DNA of 64,000 bases from Streptomyces sp. B21-105 (GCF_036898465.1 NZ_JARUMJ010000001.1:1550001-1614000), one strand, 5' to 3'. Shown: positions 41,221 to 50,529, counted from the stretch's first letter. Translations and numbers: made by a program. The notes: generated by a model not told the origin, from the sequence alone.

Positions 41221-42477
41221 GTGACCGATGTGAACCTCCTGCCTGCGACGGACGACCCGACCACGACGCGGACCCGCCGACAGGGCTGCCTGCGTGCGAC
41301 GGGCGTCATCACACTGGTCCTGCTGGCCGCCGCGGACGTGCTCATCGCCGTCACCAACGGCAAGACCCTCTGGCCTGTGCTCCTGCTGCTGTCGCTCGGC
41401 CTCGCGGCCGTCCTGTGGCCCTCCGCCCGGCAACCCGCGTGGCTCACTCCCCAACTGCGGGCCGCCCTACCAGCAGGCGCTTCCCTGGCCTTGACCGCCG
41501 TGGCCACGACGACCGAGCGAATTCGTATGTTCGGCCCTGGGGAAGTGGCGGTCCTGCTCTGCCTGCTGCTGCTCGCCGTCCGTACCTGCCCACCACGATG
41601 GGCAGGCCCCTGTGCCCTGCTCGTCGGCGGGGCGGCCATCGCTGCACCGCTGCGCTTCTACGCAACCGGCACCCAGGACGACGCCCTGATCCTGGGGCTC
41701 ACACTGGTAGTAGCGCTGATGACCGGCATCACCATCGGCCTCGGCGGCTACCTGCGCTCCCTGGACCACAGGCGCGGCGTCGCGGTCGCCGAGACCCGTC
41801 GCTCCGAACGCCTCGCCATGGCAGCCGACCTGCACGACTTCGTCGCCCACCACGTCACCGGCATCCTCATCCAGACACAGATGGCCCGCATGATGGTCAG
41901 CAGCGAACCAGATCGCCTGGACCCGGTCCTGGCGGGAATCGAGCACGCCGCGACCGAGGCGCTCGACTCCATGCGGTTGACCGTCGGAATCCTGCGCGAA
42001 GGCCCGGAGCAAACGGCCCGGCTGGAGCCGGGCGAGAACCACCTGGTGGGCGACCTGGCAGCCCTCACGGAACTCGTCGACCGATTCGGCGGCCCGACCG
42101 GCCCGAAGGCCGAACTGCACCGCTCCGCCTCCATGCCCCCGAATCTGCCCCACGAGGTACAGGCCGCCGCCTACCGCGTCGTCCAGGAAGCCCTCACGAA
42201 CGTACGGCGCCACGCCGCCGACGCCACCGAAGTCACCGTCGCCCTCGCTCACGCCGACGACACCCTGCACGTGACGGTGCGCGACAACGGCCGCGCAGGC
42301 GCCCCGCTGCCCTACGCCGCCCGCGGCGGAGGCTTCGGCATCGTCGGCCTCACCGAACGCGTCACCGCACTCGGCGGCACACTGCACACCGGCCCACGCG
42401 AGGACCACGGCTGGGAGGTCATAGCACTCCTCCCCACCATGCGACGAGCGGGCCCTGGCAGGGCCGGGCATCGCTAA
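41221..42477 (+). CDS. NarL-type sensor histidine kinase, no adjacent response regulator
   Basis: 418 residues from a GTG at 41221 (or the GTG three codons later). About five membrane helices fill residues 20-180. The HisKA_3 dimerisation box is SERLAMAADLHDFVAHHVTG with the phospho-acceptor His in LHDF. The ATPase N-box is YRVVQEALTNVRRHAAD and the G-boxes VTVRDNGRAG and GGGFGIVGLTERV. NarL-type kinases nearly always have a LuxR-type regulator gene next door; none lies within either flank here. The signal is unknown. Confidence 0.88.
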   Translation: MTDVNLLPATDDPTTTRTRRQGCLRATGVITLVLLAAADVLIAVTNGKTLWPVLLLLSLGLAAVLWPSARQPAWLTPQLRAALPAGASLALTAVATTTERIRMFGPGEVAVLLCLLLLAVRTCPPRWAGPCALLVGGAAIAAPLRFYATGTQDDALILGLTLVVALMTGITIGLGGYLRSLDHRRGVAVAETRRSERLAMAADLHDFVAHHVTGILIQTQMARMMVSSEPDRLDPVLAGIEHAATEALDSMRLTVGILREGPEQTARLEPGENHLVGDLAALTELVDRFGGPTGPKAELHRSASMPPNLPHEVQAAAYRVVQEALTNVRRHAADATEVTVALAHADDTLHVTVRDNGRAGAPLPYAARGGGFGIVGLTERVTALGGTLHTGPREDHGWEVIALLPTMRRAGPGRAGHR

Positions 42478-42594
42478 GGGCGCCGCCAACTCCCGCAGTC
42501 CACCCGCCCCCCGGCACCGGACTGAGGTCTGCCCGCCGGGGCGAGCAGGTGCTGCGTCCAGTTGCTGGAGCCGGTGAACGGGCGCAGGCACTTC

Positions 42595-43398
42595 CTACCG
42601 GGTCCCTTGTCCAGCCGTCGCCCAGTCCTCCAACAGGCGCACTGTGCGTCCGACATGTTCCTCGTGCAGGTAGTGCCCGGTGTCAGGCCAGTGTTCGACG
42701 CGGGAGCCGGGGACATGCAGGGTGCCGCGTTCCCAGGTGGCCGCTTGCGCCGAGGTCCATACGGTGAGCGCGGGCTGGCTGCGCCGGCGCAGATACGCCT
42801 CGCTGTGCGGGCGGACGCCGACCGCGCCGGAGTCGGTGTACATGCCCGCGTACGCCTGGGCGATGACGTGATCCGGGGTGCCGAGCATGGTGCGGACATG
42901 TGCCGTACGCAGTCCGGCCGGAGCGCCTGCCGGGAAGGCGCCGGCGATGAACTCGGCCGCGGCACGCGCCCCGCGTTCCCGGTACTCCGCGAGCCGGGCG
43001 GGAATCCCCTCCACTTCCGCCCCGTGCGCGCCGTGAGCCGGATCAAGGGCGATGACCGAGCGGACGAGCTCCTGATGCCGGACCGCGAGCAGGTTGACGA
43101 CCTGGCCGCCCATGGAGTGGCCCACGGCGATCGCCGGCCCGGTGCCAAGGTGCCGGAGCAGCGCGGCGAGGTCGTCGGCCATCTCCGTCGGCGTGTTGCC
43201 CTCGTCGGGGACGTCCGACCGGCCGTGCCCGCGCAGGTCGGGGACGATCACGCGGAACCGGTCGGCCAGCGCCTCGGCGTGCGCGGACCACTCCCGGCCG
43301 TCCCCGCCCCAGCCGTGCACCAGAAGCAGCGGCACCGCCTCGTCGGACCCGAGATCGGTGCGGAAGAGGTGGACGCGTCTCAGGTCGTCGATCGTCAT
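42595..43398 (-). CDS. Alpha/beta hydrolase
   Basis: 267 residues. PLLLVHGWGGDGREWSAHAE has the oxyanion HG motif, AIAVGHSMGGQVVNLLAV the Ser nucleophile elbow (GHSMGG), and EHWPDTGHYLHEEHVG the catalytic His. A Ser nucleophile indicates an esterase or lipase-like enzyme. Its ATG overlaps the GH43 stop by four bases, so it is translated with that enzyme and could remove an ester group from the same glycan (inference). A longer frame upstream overlaps the GH43 gene and is not used. Confidence 0.8.
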   Translation of the reverse strand: MTIDDLRRVHLFRTDLGSDEAVPLLLVHGWGGDGREWSAHAEALADRFRVIVPDLRGHGRSDVPDEGNTPTEMADDLAALLRHLGTGPAIAVGHSMGGQVVNLLAVRHQELVRSVIALDPAHGAHGAEVEGIPARLAEYRERGARAAAEFIAGAFPAGAPAGLRTAHVRTMLGTPDHVIAQAYAGMYTDSGAVGVRPHSEAYLRRRSQPALTVWTSAQAATWERGTLHVPGSRVEHWPDTGHYLHEEHVGRTVRLLEDWATAGQGTR

Positions 43399-44993
43399 GC
43401 GGGGCCGTCCGGAAAGGTCCGGTACGTGGCGTGGGCGAAGTCCGCGTGGACACCGGCGCCGTCGAGGTCCTGCACCCACAGGCCCCACATGGCGCCGGTG
43501 AAGCCGAGAACGCGCAACTGGCCGTCGTGGAACTCGTCGGCGTGCTCGTCGGACAGGACGGTGGCGTCGAGCTCGATCGGCAGCGTCTGGACTCCCCCGC
43601 CGGTGTCGTACGAGAAGCGCAGGGCCGGAACGTCGAGTTCCGCGTGCAGGACGACCGGGCGTCCGGGCTTCAGCGGTACGGTCGGCTCATGTGCGACGAG
43701 ACGGCCGGCTTCGCAGCTCAGTGCCCGCAGGACCGGGGAGCCGTCGTCCTCGGCGGTGACGTACAGGTAGTGCCAGTTGCGGGTGTTGTAGTAGGCCGTC
43801 AGACCGGCCAGATGGTCGGGGGTGCGGGGCGAGAAGGTCAGGCTGGTCTCGAAGGAGCAGCGCGGGGCGGTCACCCGCCGGGCCACCAGACTGGGCGTGC
43901 GGCGGCCCACCGGCGACTGACCGCCCCGGATGCGCAGCCGCCCCGGTGCCGGCTCGATCCAGTCGTCGCCGGCCGGGCGGCGCAGGGTGGACCAGTCGGG
44001 GCCGAGAACCGGAGCGTCGAAGCAGTCGTGCGCCGGTGGTTCGGCGACGGGCGCCGGTGGCAGCGCGGGTGCCGGCACCGCTACGGCGGGTACGGCGCCG
44101 GGGATGCGGGGCCAGCCGTCGTCGGTCCAGGTCACCGGTTGCAATGCGGTCTCCCGGCCGAGCACGCACCGGCCCCGCTCCGTGTGAGGGCGGGCGGCGA
44201 TGTGAGCGGCGTACCACTGGCCCGTCGCCGTCTCGACGAGGGAGCAGTGCCCGGCCTTCTGCAACTCCAGGGACGGGTCGTGCCGGGACGTGAGCAGGGG
44301 GCCGGCCGGATCGGCCTCGTACGGGCCGAGCAGGTCGCGGGAGCGGGCCACGGCCGCGCCGTGTTCGTATCCGGTGCCGCCCTCCGCGTGCACCAGGTAG
44401 TACCAGCCGTCGCGCCGGTAGAGATGCGGGCCCTCGGCGACACCGACGGAGGTTCCGGTGGTGAGGGTGCGGGGTTCGCCGAGCAGGGCCCGGGTCTTGC
44501 GGTCGTACTCCTGGATCTCGATCCCGGCGAATCCCTCGCGGTCCGGACGCCAGTCGAACCGCATGTTCAGCAGCCAGCTGCGGCCGTCACCGTCCTCGTC
44601 ATGGAACAAGGAGACGTCGAAGCCGCGGCCGTGCAGCGGAACCGGGTCGGACCACGGTCCTTCGATCGAGGGGGCCGTGGTGACGTAGTTGGGAAGGTCC
44701 TTCCATCCCTCGGCGTAGGTGTCGACGACGGTGAAGACGAGGTGGAACAGGCCGTCCGCGTACGACAGTCCGGGCGCCCAGATGCCGCCGGAGTCGGGGA
44801 CGCCGGTGAGGTCGAGCAGGCGCGTGCTGTCCAGAACCCCGCCCAGGGACCGCCAGTCGACCAGGTCCCTGGAGTGGTGGATCCGGACGCCCGGGTACCA
44901 CTCGAAGGTGGAGGTGGCGATGTAGAAGTCGTCGCCGACGCGGAGGATCACGGGGTCGGGTTCGAAGCCGCGCAGGACGGGGTTGTGGATCAC
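43395..44993 (-). CDS. GH43 family beta-xylosidase/alpha-L-arabinofuranosidase
   Basis: 532 residues, cytosolic. NPVLRGFEPDPVILRVGDDF holds the catalytic-base Asp of the five-bladed GH43 propeller, with YIATSTFEWYPGVRIHHSRD after it. GGIWAPGLSYADG and TSVGVAEGPHLYRRDGWYYL (with the acid Glu in AEGPH) follow. The C-terminal 200 residues form the beta-sandwich typical of GH43 beta-xylosidases (FETSLTFSPRTPDHLAGLTA, YYNTRNWHYLYV). It would release xylose or arabinose from imported oligosaccharides. It is 11 bases downstream of the alginate-lyase-family gene. Confidence 0.88.
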   Translation of the reverse strand: MIHNPVLRGFEPDPVILRVGDDFYIATSTFEWYPGVRIHHSRDLVDWRSLGGVLDSTRLLDLTGVPDSGGIWAPGLSYADGLFHLVFTVVDTYAEGWKDLPNYVTTAPSIEGPWSDPVPLHGRGFDVSLFHDEDGDGRSWLLNMRFDWRPDREGFAGIEIQEYDRKTRALLGEPRTLTTGTSVGVAEGPHLYRRDGWYYLVHAEGGTGYEHGAAVARSRDLLGPYEADPAGPLLTSRHDPSLELQKAGHCSLVETATGQWYAAHIAARPHTERGRCVLGRETALQPVTWTDDGWPRIPGAVPAVAVPAPALPPAPVAEPPAHDCFDAPVLGPDWSTLRRPAGDDWIEPAPGRLRIRGGQSPVGRRTPSLVARRVTAPRCSFETSLTFSPRTPDHLAGLTAYYNTRNWHYLYVTAEDDGSPVLRALSCEAGRLVAHEPTVPLKPGRPVVLHAELDVPALRFSYDTGGGVQTLPIELDATVLSDEHADEFHDGQLRVLGFTGAMWGLWVQDLDGAGVHADFAHATYRTFPDGPA

Positions 44994-45004
44994 GAAAGCT
45001 CCGC

Positions 45005-46153
45005 TCAGAGGGTGAACAGCAGGGTGCCGAAGCCCACGTGGTCACATTGGAACGCCGCGCCCTCCGGGCTGATGTTCCCGATGGCCGCGTACGTCCAGGG
45101 GGCGGGCAGGCTGCGGCGTTTGACGTAGTGGTTGAAGGCCATCTCGTAGATCGGGCGCAGATTCCCGCGCTCGACGGTGGAGATGGAGTTGAACGTGAGC
45201 CGGCAGGAGCCCCAGACGGTGTACGGCACGTCGTTGCCGGTGTTGTACTTCGCCGTGTACTCGAAGCCGGCCAGCAGCCGGTTGGCGGAGGCGGAGTACA
45301 GGTCCTGGCCCTGGACCCAGGCGATCTCGCAGGCCTCGGCCATGCTGCCCAGGATGAGCTGGGTGTGGGCCTGGTCGCGTCCGCTGTCCACGCACTGGCC
45401 GGAGTCCCTGATCACCCGGCTGATCTTGCAGCAGTCGTGCAGGTGGAAGGCGTCGACGGCGGCGTTGTAGAGGGAGGTGTCGTTGCAGAACACCCCGAAC
45501 GCCATCATCGCCTTGATGCAGTTGGTGCCCCAGCCCGCGTCGCCGAACGTCCTCACCAGGGGCACGAAGACGTTCCTGAAGAGGTTCTCGGTCTGGGTGA
45601 TCTCGGCCGCGGACCAGCTGCCCGAGGGGGCGGTGTACCGCATCAGCTCGGCTGCCGCCGCGAGTTTGAAGCCGTAGATGGAGGCCGCGAGCTGGGCGTC
45701 CTTGCCGGTGATCGAGGTGAGGGTGGAGGACCATGCCTTGATGATCTGCAGTGCCTTGGTGGCGTGGGCGGTGGTGCCCGTCAGGTTCCACATCAGGGCG
45801 TTCTGGTAGGCCGCGTTGCAGTCGTTCCAGAACTCCCAGTTGCCGATCTCGGTGGTGCCCCGGTCGATGGTCGTGCGCGGGCCCAGCATGGCGTAGGTCG
45901 ACTGCGAGTACGCGTTCGCCCTGAACACGTTCCAGCCGCTGAGCCAGGGCTCGGTGGCGGCCGCGATCCGCGTCTTCATCCGCTGGATGTCGGAGAGTTT
46001 GTGCAGCACCCCGGGGTGGATGAAGGAGGTCAGGGCGTCCGCGGTCGGGGCCGCGGCGATCCCGGTGGCGGCCGCCGTGGTGCCGACGGCGGTGATCTGC
46101 AGGAAACGGCGGCGGCTCGGGGACGCGGGCGTGGCGGGCTGTGACTCGGACAT
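45005..46153 (-). CDS. Tat-exported alginate lyase family protein
   Basis: 382 residues. SPSRRRFLQITAVGTTAAAT is a Tat signal ending near ADA. The mature part is an (alpha/alpha) toroid of the alginate-lyase (PF05426-like) family: FIHPGVLHKLSDIQRMKTRI, then WNDCNAAYQNALMWNLTG and DSGRDQAHTQLILGSMAEAC. The DxGRDQxH segment carries the likely catalytic residues of the family. Soil actinomycetes rarely see alginate; in this context the substrate is more likely another uronate-containing polymer (inference). It follows the large Tat protein and precedes GH43. Confidence 0.78.
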   Translation of the reverse strand: MSESQPATPASPSRRRFLQITAVGTTAAATGIAAAPTADALTSFIHPGVLHKLSDIQRMKTRIAAATEPWLSGWNVFRANAYSQSTYAMLGPRTTIDRGTTEIGNWEFWNDCNAAYQNALMWNLTGTTAHATKALQIIKAWSSTLTSITGKDAQLAASIYGFKLAAAAELMRYTAPSGSWSAAEITQTENLFRNVFVPLVRTFGDAGWGTNCIKAMMAFGVFCNDTSLYNAAVDAFHLHDCCKISRVIRDSGQCVDSGRDQAHTQLILGSMAEACEIAWVQGQDLYSASANRLLAGFEYTAKYNTGNDVPYTVWGSCRLTFNSISTVERGNLRPIYEMAFNHYVKRRSLPAPWTYAAIGNISPEGAAFQCDHVGFGTLLFTL

Positions 46154-46168
46154 GCGTCTTCCTCTTTC

Positions 46169-46184
46169 ACTCGACGTTGAGTGT
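46169..46184. promoter_or_regulatory. Imperfect 16-bp palindrome before the alginate-lyase-family gene
   Basis: CACTCGACGTTGAGTG, symmetrical about ACG/T apart from one pair, 16 bases upstream of the ATG at 46153. It could be an operator or part of the leader. Confidence 0.35.
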
Positions 46185-46201
46185 CAGGGGGTGGCAGATG
46201 A

Positions 46202-46231
46202 GGGGGAACCGGGCGTCGGCCCGGCTCCCCC
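46202..46231 (-). terminator. Hairpin after the 1137-residue protein gene
   Basis: Arms 46202-46214 and 46219-46231 pair at 12 of 13 positions around GTCG, starting eight bases after the stop at 46239. It may end or attenuate transcription before the alginate-lyase-family gene. Confidence 0.6.
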
Positions 46232-46238
46232 GGTGCGG

Positions 46239-49200
46239 TCAGCCGGCCGCGCGCCGGCCCCGGTACAGCACGAGCGTGCTGCGCGGGCCGACCTTGGGAC
46301 GCTGTCCGGCGCCGATGACGCGGCCGGTGGCAAGGTCGCGGGCCGGACCGAAGTCCTGACGGGCGGGCAGGGTGTACGTCCGTTCGGTGCTGGTGTTCAT
46401 GGCGATCAGGTAGTCGCCGTACTCGCACAGATAGAACGGGGCGCGTCCGACGAGCATGGTCTCCACGCCCTCGAAGTCGACGCCCATGGCCGGGTCCGGG
46501 ACGTCGGCCGGGACCGGAGCGAGCGGGTACACGTCACCCTTGAGTGCCTGGTGGAGGGTGTCGCCGGGGGGCGGGAAGCCGCCGGGCGGGATGTGTCCGG
46601 CCCCGGGATCGTTGATCGCGTAGTCCCACAGGATCCAGTCGTGGACCGTGTACGTGTCGTCGGTGGCGCCCGCCGAACGCTGGCGGATCGTCGCGGAGCG
46701 CTGGTCGGTGGGTGTGAGGTGGTGGATGCGGGCGTAGTCGTTGACGCCCTGCCGGGCGCGCCAGTACAGGGAGGCGAAGAGGAGTTCCTCGCCGTTCTTC
46801 ACGGCCAGGACGCCGTTCTCCTCGTCGGTGAAGACGAAGTCGGGCCGGTCCCAGGCGGTGGGGATGCGCCCCGGGCGGGCCGGGAGGGCCTGGAAGGCGT
46901 CCCAGTCGCGGGAGACCAGGCGCAGCGCGGCGAGGCCGACGCGGGTCCAGGTGTGGTGGACGAGCAGATCGAGCTGCCGGTAGAACTGCCCGTCGTCGAC
47001 CATCTCCTGGGTCCAGCCGACGATGTCCGGGTCCTTGAACACCACCGCCGACATCAGCGGGTGCGAGTCCCAGGCCGTGCGGGAGGCGTAGGCGACCTCA
47101 CCGGGGTAGACCTCGTTGCGCCAGCCGACGACGGTCTCGATGCGGGAGACGCGGGCGCCCGTCTCGTCGACGTCGACCACCCGGAACCGCCCCCGGGCCT
47201 TGATGATCTTCACCATCTGCTCGCGCAGCTCCGGCGCCTCCTGGGCCCGGTATCCGCGCGTGACCGACTCGTACATCATGACCAGCCAGTCGTGGACCTC
47301 GCCGTAGCTGCCCACGTACCCCAGTTCGCGGGTCAGGCCGGCCCGGCTGACCTGGTGGTAGCTCTCACCCAGCGGCTTGGTGGGGTTGCCGTCCTTGTCC
47401 TCCTTGCCGAGGTAGGGCTTCATGCCGAGCGACTGGTACAGGTAGTCGCGGGCCTTGTCCTCCGGCAGTGCGAGGTCAGGGGCGAGCAGGCCGAGGCCGC
47501 GGTTGGCCTGGTAGAGGCCGATGGCGCAGATCTGCGACTGGTTGGTGTAGTGCGGGAAGTGCTGACGCCAGTAGTCCCGGCTCGACTTCAGCATGTCGGT
47601 GTAGGCGGCGCGCCGCACCGGCTGCTCGTGGGTTCCGGTGGCCTCGGGCGCGACAACGGCCAGGTCGTCGAACCAGGCGGTGCCCGGTCCGCTCAGCCGC
47701 AGATGGAACTCCACCTGGGTGGCGCCGGAAGGGGTTTCCAGGTCTATGGAGACCTGCTCCCACCCATGGGTTCCGGTGGCGGCGTACTGCCGGTGGTCGC
47801 CGCCGACGAGTTTGCCGCTCGCGTCGAAGAACAGCGGGTCGATGTGGGCGCCCGTGCCGGTGACGCCGTCGGTCCTGACCCAGGCGCCGTAGGTGTACTT
47901 CCCCTTGCCGACCTGGAGCTTCGCCGTGTTGTACGCCGTGACGAAGCCGTTCGCCGCGGTGGCGGCCAGCCTCAGCGACGCGGAACCGGACCGGTTGACG
48001 GACGCGTCCCGAGCCCAGGAGGCGTCGGCGGTCTTCCCCCAGCCCGGCACCTCCCAGCCCGACGGGGTGCCGGTGCCCTGCTCGAAGCCGGGGTTGCGCA
48101 GCTCGGTGGGCCCCACCATGTCCACGGAGTCGAACCAGGCCGTGCCGGGGCCGGACAGTCGCAGGTGCATCTCCACCTGGGTGGCGCCGTCGGGTGTGTC
48201 CAGGTCTATGGAGACGTATTCCCAGCCATGGGTGCCGGTGGTGGCGAACTGGCGGTGGTCGCTGCCGACCAGCTTGCCGCCCGCGTCGAAGAACAGCGGG
48301 TCGATGTGGGCGCCCGTGCCCGTGACGCCGTCGGTCCTGATCCAGGCGCCGTAGGTGTACTTCCCCTTGCCCACGCGGGTCTTGGGCGAGTTGTACACGG
48401 TGATGAATCCGTTCGCCGCGCTCGCCGTCACCTTGAGCGAGGCGGAGCCCGACCGGTTGACGGTGGTGTCCCGGGACCAGGAGGCGTCGGCGGTCTTCCC
48501 CCAGCCAGGTACCTCCCATCCCATGGGAGTGTCGCCGCCCTCTTCGAAACCGGGGTTGGAGATCTCGTACGGCGAACCGGTCACCTTCTCGTCCAGGCGG
48601 TCGCCCAGGTGCTCCCAGAGCAGCGCCAGCACCAGCCCGACCCGGCCGAAGCCCTGCCACTGCTGGTCGGAGCCGGTCATCACGGTCGCGTCGTTCTTCC
48701 ACGCCATGTACCGGCCGTCGAGCGCGCGCAGGACGCGGTCCAGCGCCGCCGGGTCGTGGTACGCGGGGCTGCCGGACCAGAGGTAGCCCTCGGCGAGCGA
48801 CTGGAAGGCGAAGGCGTCCATGCCGGCGGGGTTGGCCCCGGTCAGGTAGTGCTTCTGGTCCTTGGCGACCCGTTGACGCACCGCCTCCAGGATCTCGGGG
48901 CCCTCGACGGTACGAGCCTTCGGCAGCGGCGCGGGGCCCTGCACCTCACCCTTGGGCGGGACGAAGTACGGCTCGGTGTGGGTGTAGAGGCGGTAGATGC
49001 CCCGCGACGGCGTGGTCATCTTGTAGTACAGCTGGTCGACGTTCTGGCCGTAGGACCAGATGCGGCCCATCGAGCGGATCTCCAGCTTCACCTTCTTCCT
49101 GCCCCGGGTGAGCCGCTCCGGAAGCGGCAGGGTGTGGAAGAAGAACCGGCCCGGGGTGCGCGGCGCGGTGTCCAGGATGTCGAGGCTGTCGACGGCTCCC

Positions 49201-49652
49201 TCGTCCTGGTAGCCGACCTGCTTGCCGTCGCAGAACAGCTGCAGCCGCCACATGTTCGTGCCGGAGCCCGCCTGCTGCGAGGTGGTGTCGTAGTCGTCGC
49301 CCCACAGGCGAACGGTGACGTAGGTGGTGTCGGTCGGGCTGACGACTACGTCGAACTCGAGCGTGCCGCCCCAGTACGTGGCCGGCTCGGTGGGGTTGAG
49401 GACACGGGCCTTCTGGCCGAGGCCTCCGGTGACCGTGTCGGAGAGCGTGGCAGTGAGACCGTGCGCCGACTCGGAGCTCCCGTTGCCGAAGACGACGATG
49501 TCCAGGGGCTTGCAGACGGCCGGCTCGAAGGCGGCGTCCGCGGCCGGGGCCGCGGCGGCGGACGGGGAGTTCAGCAGGCCGAGGCCGGCCGCGGCGACGC
49601 CGGTGGTGCCGGCGTACTTGAGGACATCACGTCTTCTGGGTGCGTTGGGCAC
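46239..49652 (-). CDS. Large Tat-secreted protein with duplicated module, putative new polysaccharide-degrading enzyme
   Basis: 1137 residues. RRRDVLKYAGTTGVAAAGLG is a Tat signal cleaved near SAAAA. Residues 40-230 look like a beta-sandwich; 250-360 are helical. Two tandem ~154-residue modules (from 366 and from 520, both starting NPGFE) resemble carbohydrate-binding CBM4/9-type domains. Residues 680-1137 are mostly helical with conserved-looking blocks (YHQVSRAGLTRELGYVGSYG, EVHDWLVMMYESVTRG, DGQFYRQLDLLVHHTWTRVG). That layout is seen in helical-toroid lyases, but no catalytic signature was recognised. Position between an ABC importer and an alginate-lyase-family gene suggests action on the same uronate-rich glycan. 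Function is not known. Confidence 0.7.
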   Translation of the reverse strand: MPNAPRRRDVLKYAGTTGVAAAGLGLLNSPSAAAAPAADAAFEPAVCKPLDIVVFGNGSSESAHGLTATLSDTVTGGLGQKARVLNPTEPATYWGGTLEFDVVVSPTDTTYVTVRLWGDDYDTTSQQAGSGTNMWRLQLFCDGKQVGYQDEGAVDSLDILDTAPRTPGRFFFHTLPLPERLTRGRKKVKLEIRSMGRIWSYGQNVDQLYYKMTTPSRGIYRLYTHTEPYFVPPKGEVQGPAPLPKARTVEGPEILEAVRQRVAKDQKHYLTGANPAGMDAFAFQSLAEGYLWSGSPAYHDPAALDRVLRALDGRYMAWKNDATVMTGSDQQWQGFGRVGLVLALLWEHLGDRLDEKVTGSPYEISNPGFEEGGDTPMGWEVPGWGKTADASWSRDTTVNRSGSASLKVTASAANGFITVYNSPKTRVGKGKYTYGAWIRTDGVTGTGAHIDPLFFDAGGKLVGSDHRQFATTGTHGWEYVSIDLDTPDGATQVEMHLRLSGPGTAWFDSVDMVGPTELRNPGFEQGTGTPSGWEVPGWGKTADASWARDASVNRSGSASLRLAATAANGFVTAYNTAKLQVGKGKYTYGAWVRTDGVTGTGAHIDPLFFDASGKLVGGDHRQYAATGTHGWEQVSIDLETPSGATQVEFHLRLSGPGTAWFDDLAVVAPEATGTHEQPVRRAAYTDMLKSSRDYWRQHFPHYTNQSQICAIGLYQANRGLGLLAPDLALPEDKARDYLYQSLGMKPYLGKEDKDGNPTKPLGESYHQVSRAGLTRELGYVGSYGEVHDWLVMMYESVTRGYRAQEAPELREQMVKIIKARGRFRVVDVDETGARVSRIETVVGWRNEVYPGEVAYASRTAWDSHPLMSAVVFKDPDIVGWTQEMVDDGQFYRQLDLLVHHTWTRVGLAALRLVSRDWDAFQALPARPGRIPTAWDRPDFVFTDEENGVLAVKNGEELLFASLYWRARQGVNDYARIHHLTPTDQRSATIRQRSAGATDDTYTVHDWILWDYAINDPGAGHIPPGGFPPPGDTLHQALKGDVYPLAPVPADVPDPAMGVDFEGVETMLVGRAPFYLCEYGDYLIAMNTSTERTYTLPARQDFGPARDLATGRVIGAGQRPKVGPRSTLVLYRGRRAAG
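47634..48557 (-). repeat. Internal tandem duplication, two ~462-bp copies
   Basis: Copy one covers codons 366-519 and copy two 520-673 of the large Tat protein. They share long identical protein stretches (GWEVPGWGKTADASW, VTGTGAHIDPLFFDA, LRLSGPGTAWFD) and near-identical DNA, so the duplication is recent or kept alike by gene conversion. Confidence 0.9.
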
Positions 49653-49662
49653 GGCTGATCCT

Positions 49663-50529
49663 TTACTTGAGGCTGCCCATGAGGATTCCGCTGCGCCAGT
49701 ACTTCTGGAGCGCGAACATGAAGACCGCGAGCGGAACGATGGACAACAGGGACCCGGTGAGGACGAGGGTGTTCATGTCGCGGGCGGTCTGCGCCTGCTG
49801 GAGCCAGGAGTACAGCCCGAGGCTCACAGGGAACGTGCGCTCACCGGTGAGCATGAACAGGGGCAGGAAGAAGTTGTTCCAGATGTTGATGAATTCGAGC
49901 ATGAAGATGGTGATGCCGCCGGTCCGCATCAGCCGCAGCGCGACCGACCAGAAGATCCGCAGCTCCCCGGCGCCGTCGAGACGGGCCGCTTCCATCAGTT
50001 CGGTGGGGACGGAGCTGTCCGCGTACACCTTGCCCAGGTAGACCCCGAACGGATTGATGAAGTACGGGATGAGTACCGACCAGATGGTGTTGGTCAGGCC
50101 GATCTGGGCGAAGACGAGGTACAGCGGGAAGGCCAGCAGGGTGCTCGGCAGCAGCGAGGCACCGACGATGACCGCGAAGAACGCGCCCCGGCCCCGGAAG
50201 TCGAACTTCGACAGCCCGTACCCGGCGGCGAGCGAGACCAGGGTGGAACCGGCCGCGCCGAGTGTGGAGTAGAGGATCGAGTTGCCGATCCAGCGGTTGA
50301 ACACCCCGTCGTGGTAGGTCCAGATCTCCTGGACGTTGTCCGCCAGGTGGTTGGAGGAGAACCACAGTCCGAAGGTGGAGTACAGGTCCGTCTGGTTCTT
50401 GGTCGCGGAGACGATCAGGAACCACGTCGGGGCGAGTGAGTAGATCAGGAAGAGGACCAGCAGGCCGGTGGTGAGCGCCACCGCGCGGCGGGTGGGGCGC
50501 ACGCCGCCCCCGGATACGGCAGCGCTCAT
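49663..50529 (-). CDS. Sugar ABC transporter permease, MalG/UgpE type
   Basis: 288 residues, six helices. The EAA loop is ELMEAARLDGAGELRIFWSV followed by ALRLMRTGG. The last residues, LQKYWRSGILMGSLK, are typical of the family. The ATG overlaps the stop of the upstream permease by four bases; the stop is ten bases before the large Tat protein gene, so all are probably one transcript. Confidence 0.92.
   Translation of the reverse strand: MSAAVSGGGVRPTRRAVALTTGLLVLFLIYSLAPTWFLIVSATKNQTDLYSTFGLWFSSNHLADNVQEIWTYHDGVFNRWIGNSILYSTLGAAGSTLVSLAAGYGLSKFDFRGRGAFFAVIVGASLLPSTLLAFPLYLVFAQIGLTNTIWSVLIPYFINPFGVYLGKVYADSSVPTELMEAARLDGAGELRIFWSVALRLMRTGGITIFMLEFINIWNNFFLPLFMLTGERTFPVSLGLYSWLQQAQTARDMNTLVLTGSLLSIVPLAVFMFALQKYWRSGILMGSLK

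Noticed and set aside
45954..49658. A 1234-codon open frame on the plus strand opposite the large Tat protein
   Set aside because: It is the antisense shadow of a high-GC gene: composition is Val/Gly/Arg/Asp-rich with no domains, while the minus strand has a Tat signal, repeats and a ribosome site.
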